This document shows, piece after piece, positions 35,961-43,940 of a DNA stretch of 64,000 nt. Made by a program: the position numbers and the translations under genes. Within the stretch, counting starts at the first letter, position 1; each line of letters begins with the position of its first letter. This DNA comes from Actinomadura montaniterrae (GTDB lineage Bacteria > Actinomycetota > Actinomycetes > Streptosporangiales > Streptosporangiaceae): positions 1 through 64,000 of the forward strand of contig NZ_WBMR01000021.1 in the NCBI RefSeq assembly GCF_008923365.1, read 5' to 3'. Below the pieces are notes generated by a model. That model had not been told where the DNA came from. It made no database searches and was given only the letters and a program-made list of their open reading frames with translations.

Positions 35961-37213
35961 CCGATGTGCGGATCGACCCCTCGGTGGTGCAGGAGGCCGC
36001 CTCGACGTTCGCCACCGGCCAGTGGACGATTAGCAGCGCATGGGACGTCCTGGCTTCGACACTGGCGGGGTGCGACGGCATGGCCGGCCACGCCCCCGAC
36101 AAGGCGGCACTGGCGTTCGCCCCGCACTACAACCAGGCCGTGAACGCCGCGTGGCACGGTTTCCAGGCCGCGGTCCGCAGCGTCGGAGGCTTCTCGCTCT
36201 GCCTGGGCAAGACGGCGGGGAACTACCTCAACGCCGACCGCCACTCCACTATCAGCACCCCCACGGGAGCCAGCGTCGTCCGGACTCCGGCGCAGCAGTC
36301 GGTGCCCTTCTGGGAAGTGGGCCACCAGGTCGTCACCGACAAGACGATGGGGATGCCGCCATCGGTCTTGGGCGGGGCGTCGGCGTGGTTGCCGTCACAA
36401 CTCGCCGACCTGTGGCCGACGGGCGACCCGGGAAAGCTTCGGGCCGCTGCGAGCGCCTGGCGGGACGCCGGCGACCGCGTGTCCACTGCCACGGAAAAGC
36501 TCGGGACCGCGATCCACTCGGTCACCGGCGGCAACACCACCGGTGACGCCGAAGTCATCGACGCCGCGTGGTCCAAGCTCTACGGATCCTGCAACGAACG
36601 GACCGTCCTCTACACGCTTCCGCGGTTGTGCCACAACGCGGCCGACGCCTGCGACAAGTACGCAGACGCCGTCGACCACGCGCACAGCAAAGCCGAACGG
36701 GAACTGGGCGCCGCCGGGGTCCTCGGCGCGGTGCTCCTCGGCGTCGGAGGGTTCCTCACTCCCGAAACCGGCGGGGCGTCAGACGCCGGGGCCATCGCCG
36801 TGGACGTCGCCATCGCTCGCGGCATCCTGGTCCCCATCGCCGGCGCACTCCTGGCGACCGTAGGCGGGCTGAGCGCGGGCGCCCTGGCGGAGTACGTCAT
36901 TCACGCCACCGAGGACAGCGCGAGCAACGCTCCTAACGTTCGCCCCACCGACGCCAACACCACGACCTTGCAGGGCGCCTTGGACCGCGAGGTCGGCATC
37001 ATGCAGAGCAAGCAGCGCAGCCGCGACACCCCCCAGGCGCTCAGCCCCGAAGAGCAGGAGGCCGTCAACAACAAGGAGGCCGGGCTGCCCTACGACCAGG
37101 CGGCGTACAAGCGGGCCATGCGCAAGAAGGTGTTCAATGAGAAGATGGAAGAGCGGGGGCGCAATAAGAACAAGGACAACCGGCAGGGCAAGAGAAACAA
37201 GAGAAAGAATTGA
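35957..37213 (+). CDS. WXG100-like secreted effector / polymorphic-toxin candidate
   Basis: A 418-residue protein. The N-terminal 250 residues are helical, with W-x-x-F/A spacing typical of ESX substrates (GHAPDKAALAFAPHYNQAVNAAWHGFQAAV; KLRAAASAWRDAGDRVSTATEKL). A Gly/Ala-rich hydrophobic stretch (about 255-325) follows. The C-terminal about 80 residues are charged and end extremely basic (RGRNKNKDNRQGKRNKRKN). Domain order and the small downstream gene fit a type VII-secreted toxin, but I recognise no catalytic domain, so toxicity is inference. Confidence 0.7.
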   Translation: MTDVRIDPSVVQEAASTFATGQWTISSAWDVLASTLAGCDGMAGHAPDKAALAFAPHYNQAVNAAWHGFQAAVRSVGGFSLCLGKTAGNYLNADRHSTISTPTGASVVRTPAQQSVPFWEVGHQVVTDKTMGMPPSVLGGASAWLPSQLADLWPTGDPGKLRAAASAWRDAGDRVSTATEKLGTAIHSVTGGNTTGDAEVIDAAWSKLYGSCNERTVLYTLPRLCHNAADACDKYADAVDHAHSKAERELGAAGVLGAVLLGVGGFLTPETGGASDAGAIAVDVAIARGILVPIAGALLATVGGLSAGALAEYVIHATEDSASNAPNVRPTDANTTTLQGALDREVGIMQSKQRSRDTPQALSPEEQEAVNNKEAGLPYDQAAYKRAMRKKVFNEKMEERGRNKNKDNRQGKRNKRKN

Positions 37214-37233
37214 GTCGGCAGGATGGGTTCGCG

Positions 37234-37560
37234 GTGAGTGAATTGCCCGAAGGCCAGCAGGTGCCTGCATGGTTCGGCGTTCGATGCTTTTTCAAGGTGG
37301 CGGCCAACTCCTATGAGGAGCGCATCACGATCTGGCGTGCCGACAGCCACGATGATGCGATCGCTCTGGCGGAGGCCGACGCGCACGAGTACGCGGAGAC
37401 TCTCGATGGCGTCGCCTACCTTGACCTGGCCCAGAGTTACCTCATCGGCGATGCTCCCGAACAAGGGAGCGAGGTCTTCTCATTGATACGAGACAGTGAT
37501 CTGGACGAGGACGAGTACCTCGATACGTTCTTCAACACCGGAACCGAGCGGCAAATGTAG
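37234..37560 (+). CDS. DUF4288 family protein, putative immunity partner
   Basis: A 108-residue acidic protein with WFGVRCFFKVA, YEERITIWRADSHDDAIALAEADAHEYA and EVFSLIRDSDLDEDEYLDTFF, matching the DUF4288 family. GTG 37234 has GGATGG upstream; a TTG at 37210 overlapping the toxin-like stop is also possible. Its location directly after the toxin-like gene and its strong negative charge opposite a very basic C-terminus suggest an immunity role; the family's function is not established. Confidence 0.65.
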   Translation: MSELPEGQQVPAWFGVRCFFKVAANSYEERITIWRADSHDDAIALAEADAHEYAETLDGVAYLDLAQSYLIGDAPEQGSEVFSLIRDSDLDEDEYLDTFFNTGTERQM

Positions 37561-37595
37561 GTGCGCCGGACCGCCTCATCGAGGTTCTTTCTTGG

Positions 37596-38115
37596 ATGCG
37601 GGCCGACTCGACAGGTTCGGCATCGGGCGCCTTGCGGGCAGCGACCCTCGCTATAACGCCGGCCGACGTCCTGAAGGCGGACCCGCCTCACATCCGGGAA
37701 GGGCAAGAAGCGCTCGCCGAGGCGGGAGACGTCTGCGCGCCGGGAACCGTACTAGTCGCCTCTAGGCCCGGGGGCCCGCGCCGCACTGACCTGGTTGCCG
37801 ACCACTCCGAACCGGGGTGTTCTCGCGGTGCGCCCGTCCGATCGCACGGACCGCTGGTGGCTGCTGCACGAGCTTCGTTCCCGAAGCGAGGACCTCTCCA
37901 AGATCGCGCAAGGCCGGCAGGCCCGGGAGATCAGCCGGCGCGCCTTCTCGCAGCTGGACCTGTCCTGGCCCGACCACGCAGTCCGCCGACGGTTCCAGGA
38001 GGTCGCCGAGCCTCTTCATGGCAGAGCCCGCCTGGCCCTTGAGGAGAACCGGCTGCTGAACGAACTGCTCGAGCGAGTGCTGCGGGACGTGTCCTCGATC
38101 GGGACACGCCTCTGA
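37596..38115 (+). pseudogene. Type I restriction specificity (HsdS)-like remnant, frameshifted
   Basis: Frame one reads TPADVLKADPPHIREGQEALAEAGDVCAPGTVLVAS; at a GGGG run near 37817 the sense moves to another frame reading VLAVRPSDRTDRWWLLHELRSRSEDLSKIAQGRQAREISRRAFSQLDLSWP and RRFQEVAEPLHGRARLALEENRLL. The second half resembles the conserved helical C-terminus of HsdS-type proteins. The N-terminal target-recognition domain is absent, so this is a remnant. Confidence 0.5.
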
Positions 38116-38120
38116 CGGCA

Positions 38121-38430
38121 TCACCCGTTCCGAGAAGGAACGAGGTATGGGCTCTGCGTCGGTCGGGATATCTCCGGCAGGAGGCGGCCGGCGAGGGCGC
38201 GGACGTCGGCGAGCAGGGTGGCGGACGGCTGGTCCAGGTCGAGGGTGTGCTGGTGGATGGTGATGCCGGTGTGCCGGACGCGATGGGCGGCGTGCGGGGC
38301 GTTGCCTCTGGCGTACACCAGGTGGCCGTCCCGGAGGCGGAGGGCGGTGCAGTAGGCGAGCATCTGGTACAGGTCGGCGTCGGGGAAGCCCGCGGGCTTC
38401 TCGGCCTTGTACTTGGCGTCGGTTGTGCGA
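38121..38430 (-). pseudogene. McrC-like restriction protein C-terminal remnant
   Basis: The minus frame reads DAKYKAEKPAGFPDADLYQMLAYCTALRLRDGHLVYARG and HQHTLDLDQPSATLLADVRALAGRL, which match the C-terminal nuclease part of McrC (D-x-K type PD-(D/E)XK residues in DAKYK). Similarity stops sharply at about 38427, where an unrelated plus-strand frame begins, so about 300 N-terminal residues and the McrB partner have been deleted. Confidence 0.6.
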
Positions 38431-38712
38431 TACGTCCGAGCGCCCGCCCAGGACGGGAACGGGCGCACGGCGATCGACATCATCACGCCCGATGAGAACA
38501 TCCGGTTGATCTTCAACGCGGACGTCGACAACCCGCAAGTGGAAGCGCTCGCCGCCGTGCTCGCCGAGTCCATGACGATTCCAGACGCGGAGCGTGACGA
38601 GCTTCAACGGCGTCGTTACATCGCCATTGAGGCAGGCAATAGCGGCGAGGACACTGGCACGAAGTCCACCGAACCGACGGAATCGGAGGCCGTGACCGGC
38701 GATGCCGAGTAG
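38425..38712 (+). CDS. Hypothetical protein, possibly truncated at N-terminus
   Basis: A 95-residue frame starting at GTG 38425 without a recognisable RBS. It contains RTAIDIITPDENIRLIFNADVDNPQVEALAAVLAESM and an acidic tail (GDAE). The start coincides with the point where McrC similarity ends on the opposite strand, so the true N-terminus may have been lost in the same deletion. No family recognised. Confidence 0.4.
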   Translation: MRYVRAPAQDGNGRTAIDIITPDENIRLIFNADVDNPQVEALAAVLAESMTIPDAERDELQRRRYIAIEAGNSGEDTGTKSTEPTESEAVTGDAE

Positions 38713-38741
38713 GACTGTGCGGTGCTTGGTCGCGCTCACGG

Positions 38742-39167
38742 CTAGGAGATCGTTCGGGCATGGCGCCGGACCAGGCGCGTGATCGACGGGGCGATCCTGA
38801 GCCGCGGCAGGACGTCCGGGCGGAACCAGTGCAGCATGATGCCTTCGGTCAGCGTCAGCATGGCCGGGTCACCGTCCCAGCGGCCGGCGAAGATCTGCAC
38901 CGAGAAAGCCGAAGATCCGCTTTCCGCCACTTCTTCCACCGCGAACGGCTCCAGAACGGGAACTTCGAGCCCCGCCTCTTCTCGCAGTTCCCGCTGGATC
39001 GTCTCGGCCAGGGAACGGTCGCCGGGTTCGCGTCCGCCCCCGAGCAGCGACCACGCGCCCGGCTCCACGATGCCGGGGATGTTGTCGCGCAGATGCAGCA
39101 GGTACTCGCCACGGCCGTTGAAGATCAGCGCCGAGGCTCTCGACGGCCCTGAGCCGGATGAAGCCAT
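38742..39167 (-). CDS. Nudix hydrolase
   Basis: A 141-residue Nudix protein (157 if GTG 39215 is used). The Nudix box GGGREPGDRSLAETIQ continues as RELREEAGL, giving the catalytic REUxEExGU; one extra residue before it is common in actinobacterial members. The family hydrolyses nucleoside diphosphates linked to another moiety. It opens SRASALIFNGRGEYLLHLRDN. It lies among decayed restriction genes and an integrase remnant but looks intact. Confidence 0.82.
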   Translation of the reverse strand: MASSGSGPSRASALIFNGRGEYLLHLRDNIPGIVEPGAWSLLGGGREPGDRSLAETIQRELREEAGLEVPVLEPFAVEEVAESGSSAFSVQIFAGRWDGDPAMLTLTEGIMLHWFRPDVLPRLRIAPSITRLVRRHARTIS

Positions 39168-39302
39168 CACTACCGCATCATCACCGCGCCGAGGGCTGAC
39201 GCCCTCACGCGACACGACCGCACACCTGCGCCGAGGCGGCTACGGTTCACCGTCCCTGCCTGAACCGTCAGCGATGACAGACCACGGGCTACTCAAGTCA
39301 TC

Positions 39303-40246
39303 GTGCTCTGCGCGGCGCGAACAAACCCGATCGAGCACGTGGAACCACCGCGCATCAAGGGAAGGAGGGTGAAGCCACTCGTCTGGACCAGCGAGCGCGT
39401 CGAGCGATGGCAGGAGACCGGCAAGGTGCCCGCGCCAGTGATGGTGTGGACGGCTGCGCAGACGGGCACCTTCCTCGACTTCATCGCGGAGGAGCGGTTG
39501 TACGGCCTCTTCCATCTGGTCGCCTTCGGTGGCCTGCGTCGTGCCGAGGTCGCAGGGCTGGCCTGGGCGGACACTATCTGCAAGGCGCGGGCACGCTGAC
39601 CGTCCGCGAGACGAGCCCTGATTCGGAGAGCCAGGACGATGATTACGACGACACCAAGTCCGAGGCTGGCGAGCGCACCGTGGCGCTGGACGAGGCGACC
39701 GTCTCGGTACTGCTGGACTGGCGAGCCGACCAGGAACGGGAAAGGTCCGTCGCCGGCCCCGAGGTATGGGTGGACTCCGGGCGGGTCTTCACCCGTGAGG
39801 ACGGGGCCCGGCTGCGCCCCCAGTGGATCTCCACGCGGTTCGAGGACCTGATCAGAAAGTACTGGCTCGTCCGGCACAGGCACTCCGCCGAGGGCTGGTC
39901 CGTCGACCGGATCGCCCGTCGCCACCGAGTCTCCGTCCGCGCCGTCCAGATCGCGATCGGAGGTGAGCCTCTGCCGCCGATCCGCTTCCACGATCTACGG
40001 CACGGGGCGGCGACGCTCGCGCTGCTGGGCAACGTCAACATGAAAGTGATCAGCGAGACGCTCGGTCATGCCCGCCACTCGTTCACCGCCGACACCTACA
40101 CCTCGGTGCTTCCAGAGGTGTCCAGGGCAGCGGCAGAGGCTGTGGCGGCGGTCGTCCCTCGTCGACCGCAGACGGGAGTCCCCGCAGCCACCAACGTGAT
40201 CTCATTCGCGGACCGCCGCAACAGGCGCGGCAAACACGCAGGGTAA
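39303..40246 (+). pseudogene. Tyrosine recombinase (integrase) remnant
   Basis: Frame one (39303-39599) covers NPIEHVEPPRIKGRRVKPLVW to FGGLRRAEVAGLAWADT, including the first catalytic Arg. A missing base near 39575-39580 shifts the sense to another frame, which continues GAGTLTVRETSPD and holds FHDLRHGAATLALLG (HxxR), ETLGHARHSFTADTYTSV (His and nucleophile Tyr). About 100 N-terminal residues of the arm/core-binding domain are absent. Both defects make it non-functional. It ends 165 bases from the 3' end of tRNA-Ser, the usual integrase-attachment arrangement. Confidence 0.8.
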
Positions 40247-40308
40247 CCAAGCCACAGAGGGTCGACACCCGGCCTCAGCTGGGGAAGAGCGCACTCCGGC
40301 GACGTCCC

Positions 40309-40328
40309 GTGCACACCATGTGCACACC
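40309..40328. repeat. GTGCACACC direct repeat, possible arm site
   Basis: Two exact GTGCACACC copies start 11 bases apart between the integrase remnant and tRNA-Ser. Short direct repeats beside a tRNA attachment site can be integrase arm-binding sites; this is inference. Confidence 0.35.
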
Positions 40329-40359
40329 AGGCGCGGAAAAACGGGCATCTGGAACGCGA

Positions 40360-40401
40360 CAGGGACTTCGTCCAAGATCGCAATCTCGGGCGAAGTCCCT
40401 G
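40360..40401 (-). terminator. Hairpin downstream of tRNA-Ser
   Basis: An 11-bp inverted repeat (CAGGGACTTCG / CGAAGTCCCTG) with a 20-base loop containing a smaller AGAT/ATCT stem lies 7 bases past the tRNA 3' end on the minus strand. It is a likely tRNA terminator. Confidence 0.55.
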
Positions 40402-40410
40402 GTCAGGTGG

Positions 40411-40500
40411 CGGAGGATCGGGGATTTGAACCCCGGATGGGCGGTAAACCCAAACCGCATTAGCAGTGCGGCGCCATAGACCGGACTAGGCGAATCCTCC
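40411..40500 (-). tRNA. tRNA-Ser (GCT)
   Basis: A 90-base class II tRNA. The acceptor stem GGAGGAT/ATCCTCC pairs fully and the anticodon loop CTGCTAA gives anticodon GCT. There is a long variable arm, and the T-arm carries GGTTCAAATCC. CCA is encoded in the genome (40408-40410). The integrase remnant lies off its 3' end. Confidence 0.93.
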
Positions 40501-40652
40501 AGGAGCCATCAGGCTCAGCACAGGGTACCGGTTCGGCGTAGCAACCGGCAAAGTCTGGCCTGTGGCTCTGAAGCATAGTCCGAACGCGCCCGCCGGGCGA
40601 CGAGGCGGCCGGACGATTCGCTCCCGGGGCCGCGGGAGCGAAGCGGAGTCGG

Positions 40653-41087
40653 TCAGCCGATGTGGAAGCCGGCGTTGTAGCCGCAGGCCTTGCCCAGGTC
40701 CTCGCCGTGCTGCTGCATCTGAGTGAAGTTGGGCGTCCCGCCGGACAGGTTGCCGGAGCTGAGCTTGCGCAGCGTGGCGGCCGTGTCGTCGAGGTCGCCG
40801 GCGAACGCGGTCGCGGCGGTCTCGACGTCGCCGCCGGCGTTCTGGCCCTCGCTGCGGATCTTGGTCGCCGCGTCCGAGAACGTCTGGGCCGTGGACTCGG
40901 CGCCGCCGGAGCCGGTGACCGACCCGCCGCTCGAGGCGACGTTCTTCAACTCCGTCTCGATGTTCTTGCAGGCGGTCTTCTTCTTGCCGCCGCCGGTGAT
41001 GGAGTCCACCGGGCCGCAGGCCGTGGAGCCGAGAATCACGCCACCGATGGCCAGGACGCCGACGAGCTTGGCGGCAGACATGCGCAT
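40653..41087 (-). CDS. Small lipoprotein, function unknown
   Basis: A 144-residue exported lipoprotein. The signal peptide MRMSAAKLVGVLAIGGVIL is followed by the lipobox GSTAC, giving lipidation at Cys24. The mature part is Gly/Ser/Thr-rich and helical (about 75-130), with two further cysteines (about 40 and 136) that could form a disulphide. GAAGGAGAAAG precedes the ATG. It lies between the two tRNA genes; no named family recognised. Confidence 0.82.
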   Translation of the reverse strand: MRMSAAKLVGVLAIGGVILGSTACGPVDSITGGGKKKTACKNIETELKNVASSGGSVTGSGGAESTAQTFSDAATKIRSEGQNAGGDVETAATAFAGDLDDTAATLRKLSSGNLSGGTPNFTQMQQHGEDLGKACGYNAGFHIG

Positions 41088-41279
41088 GAACTTTCTCCTT
41101 CAGGGGGGTTTGGGACTTCGGACGAGGGTAAACCTCAGCAGTCACATCCGTCTCGATTACACCTTTGGCGCTAGTTCGCCACAGACGGTTCCGTGACCCG
41201 GCTCACACTGACGAGGACGCGTCTTCGACCGCCGATTCGCCGTCCGGTCCCAGGAGCCGGTACAGTTGGCCCCGAACGG

Positions 41280-41352
41280 GCACCCGTAGCTCAATGGATA
41301 GAGCATCTGACTACGGATCAGAAGGTTAGGGGTTCGAATCCCTTCGGGTGCG
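41280..41352 (+). tRNA. tRNA-Arg (ACG)
   Basis: A 73-base tRNA. The acceptor stem GCACCCG/CGGGTGC is perfect, the D-arm is AGCTCAATGGATAGAGC, the anticodon stem-loop CTGACTACGGATCAG gives ACG, and the T-arm is GGGGTTCGAATCCCT. CCA is not encoded. Its 3' half and downstream terminator are duplicated near 42600. Confidence 0.95.
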
Positions 41353-41412
41353 CCCAGCTCAGAGGCCCCTCGCGATCACCGCGAGGGGCCTCTTACGTTG
41401 GCCGGGAGCCAC
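41330..41412 (+). repeat. att-like repeat, copy A (tRNA-Arg 3' half plus flank)
   Basis: Starts with GGGTTCGAATCCCTTC in the T-arm, runs through the terminator hairpin and ends GTTGGCCGGGAGCCAC. The same arrangement, diverged, occurs at 42596-42677 in the same orientation. Confidence 0.6.
41361..41393 (+). terminator. tRNA-Arg terminator
   Basis: Perfect 13-bp stem AGAGGCCCCTCGC / GCGAGGGGCCTCT with a 7-base loop, followed by a short TTA stretch, 8 bases after the tRNA end. Confidence 0.8.
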
Positions 41413-41639
41413 GGCACCGATCACGCCTTGAAGGGCTCCCTCGGCCGCCGCTGTCGCCACCAGCAGTCCCGCATCTGGACGCATACGCCGCGCAGAATCG
41501 GTGCACTACTGGATGGCCCTGCGGTCACCCTTGACGGAACCTGTCCGTTGCTAAGTACGGGTCTCGTCGAAGCCGGGGGAGGAAGAACGGCCCGGGCCAT
41601 CACGGGGACAGGACCCCGCGCGGGAAGAGGGCGGCGCCG
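41394..41639. other. Gene-free stretch after tRNA-Arg
   Basis: About 246 bases with no frame showing coding bias and no clear RNA. It is the left part of the segment flanked by the two tRNA-derived repeats. Confidence 0.35.
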
Positions 41640-42002
41640 TCAACGAGCAGGCGGGGGTGGAGTCTGAGCCCGGGCGCGCCGTGAGCGCTGGCGCTCCACG
41701 ACGGCGGCCCCCAAGAACAGCACCACGGTGAGCCCGACGACCACTTGGCCTGGACGCTTCACCTGATCTCTGGCCTCATCACATCGAAGCTCGCGCTGGA
41801 GGTCGAACTCGCCGGTCGGGTCGCTGCCTATCGGGTGATCATGACTCGGCGAGCGGGAGAGCCACACCGACCCGCAACTCTGCTTGTCCTTGCCCACATA
41901 GATGTGCGTTGGCCAGAGGCCGAGGACCACCACGACGAGCAGCGAGCAGAATCCCAATACGACGAGGAGGCGAGGCAAAGACATCGGTTCATGATGAACC
42001 AC
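41640..42002 (-). CDS. Small membrane protein with two helices
   Basis: A 120-residue protein starting at GTG 42002 (GGAAG upstream); ATG 41984 would remove 6 residues. Hydrophobic helices lie at about 10-28 and 86-101. The loop between contains CGSVWLSRSPSHD and LRCDEARDQ, a Cys pair typical of small actinobacterial envelope proteins. The C-terminus is basic and Pro-rich. Unknown function. It lies between the tRNA-derived repeats. Confidence 0.6.
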   Translation of the reverse strand: MVHHEPMSLPRLLVVLGFCSLLVVVVLGLWPTHIYVGKDKQSCGSVWLSRSPSHDHPIGSDPTGEFDLQRELRCDEARDQVKRPGQVVVGLTVVLFLGAAVVERQRSRRARAQTPPPPAR

Positions 42003-42209
42003 GAGGCCGCTTCCGCGGTACCCGGTCGTAGTCGTCCGGCCCCGCTCAGGAGATCGGTTGAGCGCGTGGTTCCTCGAGCCCGCTTGGACCTGGAAGGTGC
42101 GTACGCGCGAATCTGTCTGTCACGGTGAGCGCGCCGTTCGCGCGGAGGCACCTCCGGACAGGTCCGTTCGCCGCGGTTCGTTGGAGACGACGGCGAGGGG
42201 AGGCTACAG

Positions 42210-42587
42210 ATGATCACGCCGGGGCGCTACGACTACTGCGGGCTCTACCTACGCGGTCTGTCCAAGGACGCTGCGGTTGACCTGGTGGCCCAAGCCATCG
42301 CTACCTCCCTTGACGGCGCTGTTGCACAGCTCAACGGACTTGAGATCGAGGTCTTGCGCAACCCTGGTTTCGTTTCGGACGCGGAGGACTTCCCCACCTG
42401 GCCTATCAAGATCGAGGTCGTCAAGCAGGAGGCCGCCCCCAGCCAGATGGTGGACGCGGTCTCGAAGCTCCTCACCTTCGCCTGGCGGGCGGGATACGAA
42501 GCAGTTGCCGCATGCGACTACGAGGACGAGCTGCCCGCGGAGGGCGGATATGTCCGGTGCTCTCCGGGTGGCACGGGAGTCGGATGA
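42210..42587 (+). CDS. Conserved hypothetical protein
   Basis: A 125-residue soluble protein, ATG after GGGGAGG. It has SKDAAVDLVAQAIATSLDG, a strand-rich centre (DFPTWPIKIEVV) and the block VSKLLTFAWRAGYEAVAACDYEDELP, seen in actinobacterial proteins of unknown function. The last residues (GYVRCSPGGTGVG) lack the usual family ending and abut the second tRNA-derived repeat, so the C-terminus may be altered. Confidence 0.65.
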   Translation: MITPGRYDYCGLYLRGLSKDAAVDLVAQAIATSLDGAVAQLNGLEIEVLRNPGFVSDAEDFPTWPIKIEVVKQEAAPSQMVDAVSKLLTFAWRAGYEAVAACDYEDELPAEGGYVRCSPGGTGVG

Positions 42588-42595
42588 TCTTTAAA

Positions 42596-42677
42596 GGGTT
42601 CGAATCCCTTCTGGTGCGCACTGGTCAGAGGCCCCCGTGGACTCCGCAAGGGCCGCTTGCGTTGGCACGGGAGCCAC
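42596..42677 (+). repeat. att-like repeat, copy B (decayed tRNA-Arg 3' half)
   Basis: GGGTTCGAATCCCTTC is identical to tRNA-Arg, followed by TGGTGCGCAC (for GGGTGCGCCC), a degenerate version of the terminator (CAGAGGCCCC...) and GTTGGCACGGGAGCCAC. No 5' tRNA half precedes it. It marks either the far end of an integrated element or a tandem duplication. Confidence 0.6.
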
Positions 42678-42977
42678 AGCTCACCGTTCGTGGGTCTGGC
42701 GCCTGTTGGGTGTGGAGCGCCTGGAGTTGGGGAGTCAGGACGGGCGTCCGGCGGCTTCAGCTTCCCATCACCAGTCGCGGCTTCCGTCGGCTCGCCTTGG
42801 CGCGGACTGCGTCAGGCGAACCGTTCCGGCGTCCCGGATCTTTCACTCGGCGAACGTCCTGGCGCCTTGGCCACTTGGGGTCTTCGGCTCCCGTCGAGCG
42901 CTTTTCTGGTCGTGGTCGTTCTGGCGGCTGTGGCGGTGGTCGCGGGGTCGGCGTGGTGTTGGTGGTGCGGGCGCTGT
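42678..42977. other. Gene-free stretch after att-like copy B
   Basis: About 300 bases of G/T-skewed sequence with repeated GG(T/C)GGT-type runs near 42905-42970. Frames here lack an RBS and homologous features. I see no gene or RNA. Confidence 0.35.
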
Positions 42978-43301
42978 TTAGGTCGGGGGGTTCGTGGGGT
43001 CGACTATGACTTTGCGGTGGCTGACTTTCTTGTCGTAGGAGTGGAGCACGGCTTGTGCTTCCGGCTCTACCACCGCTGTTGTTATGTCGGTTCCGGCGAA
43101 GGCTCGGATCGCCTCTTCGGACTCCCACAGGGTCATGACTTCCAGCTCTACGAGGTCGTCTCCGTCCAGGCGGAACAGGTAGGCGCCTCGGTGTCCGGCT
43201 AGGCGGCGGAGCGTTGGTAGCACTGAGCCGGTGAAGTGTTCGCGGTAAGCCTCCGCACCTGCGGGGGTGGCGGTTGCGCGCCAGACTCTGGCGATCATCA
43301 T
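42978..43301 (-). CDS. Antibiotic biosynthesis monooxygenase (ABM)-fold protein
   Basis: A 107-residue dimeric ferredoxin-like-fold protein. It begins MIARVWRATATPAGAEAYREHF and has the strand ELEVMTLWESEEAIRAFAG typical of ABM-domain proteins, which include quinone-forming monooxygenases and heme-degrading enzymes. The substrate is unknown. It precedes the TetR gene on the same strand side (27-base gap), so both may respond together. Confidence 0.82.
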   Translation of the reverse strand: MMIARVWRATATPAGAEAYREHFTGSVLPTLRRLAGHRGAYLFRLDGDDLVELEVMTLWESEEAIRAFAGTDITTAVVEPEAQAVLHSYDKKVSHRKVIVDPTNPPT

Positions 43302-43327
43302 GGCTCGACCATAGCTCCGCCGCTTCG

Positions 43328-43921
43328 CTAGCCCCCGGCGGGCGGGCTTGGCGGGCGGGTTCTGGTTGCGGAGAGGGATTGGAGGTCGGCGAAGGTTTGG
43401 TGGAGGTGGGTGGACAGGGGGTCTGAGGGGTCGTCGATCCAGGATTGGGCGGCCTGGTGGAAGGCGGCCCAGCCGGTCTGGGCGGCCAGGGCGGCCAGGC
43501 GGGCGGGGACGCCGCGCCGGCGGAGGGCGTCCGTCAGGGCGTCTGTGAGCAGGGCGGCCTTGGCCAGCTCGCGTTCGCGGAGCGTGGGCGTCGCGGCGAT
43601 GATCTCGAGGCGGGGTTCGGAGAAGGGGCGGTTCTCCTCGAGGAGGCGTCCGGCCTTCAGGAAGGCGCCGAGCAGGACGTCGAGGGGTTCGAGGCCGGGG
43701 GGAGCCTCGGCCACCGCGTGCGTCAGCGCGTCGCGCAGGTCGGCCTCGCCGTCGAAGAGGACCTCGCGCTTGTCCGGGAAGTGGCGGAAGAACGTGCGCT
43801 CGTTGACGCCGGCCCGGGCGGCGATCTCCGCCGTGGTCGTCTGGTCGAACCCGCGTTCCTTGTACAGCTCCAAGGCCGCCTGGCGAAGGCGGCGGCGCGC
43901 TTCTGCTCCGCTCCGTGGCAC
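43328..43921 (-). CDS. TetR family regulator
   Basis: A 197-residue repressor. The helix-turn-helix spans about residues 8-52 (LRQAALELYKERGFDQTTTAEIAARAGVNERTFFRHFPDKREVLF). The ligand domain is helical and Ala/Leu-rich. It is divergent from the NAD-epimerase-like gene with three repeated operators in the gap, indicating autoregulation and control of that gene. The start is a GTG, or an ATG slightly inside, close to the operators. Confidence 0.9.
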   Translation of the reverse strand: MPRSGAEARRRLRQAALELYKERGFDQTTTAEIAARAGVNERTFFRHFPDKREVLFDGEADLRDALTHAVAEAPPGLEPLDVLLGAFLKAGRLLEENRPFSEPRLEIIAATPTLRERELAKAALLTDALTDALRRRGVPARLAALAAQTGWAAFHQAAQSWIDDPSDPLSTHLHQTFADLQSLSATRTRPPSPPAGG

Positions 43922-43940
43922 TCCCCGAGGCTACCTCAGG

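Noticed and set aside
42657..43202. Plus-strand open frames between 42.6 and 43.2 kb
   Set aside because: They overlap the decayed repeat and the antisense of the ABM gene, lack an RBS and show no coding bias.
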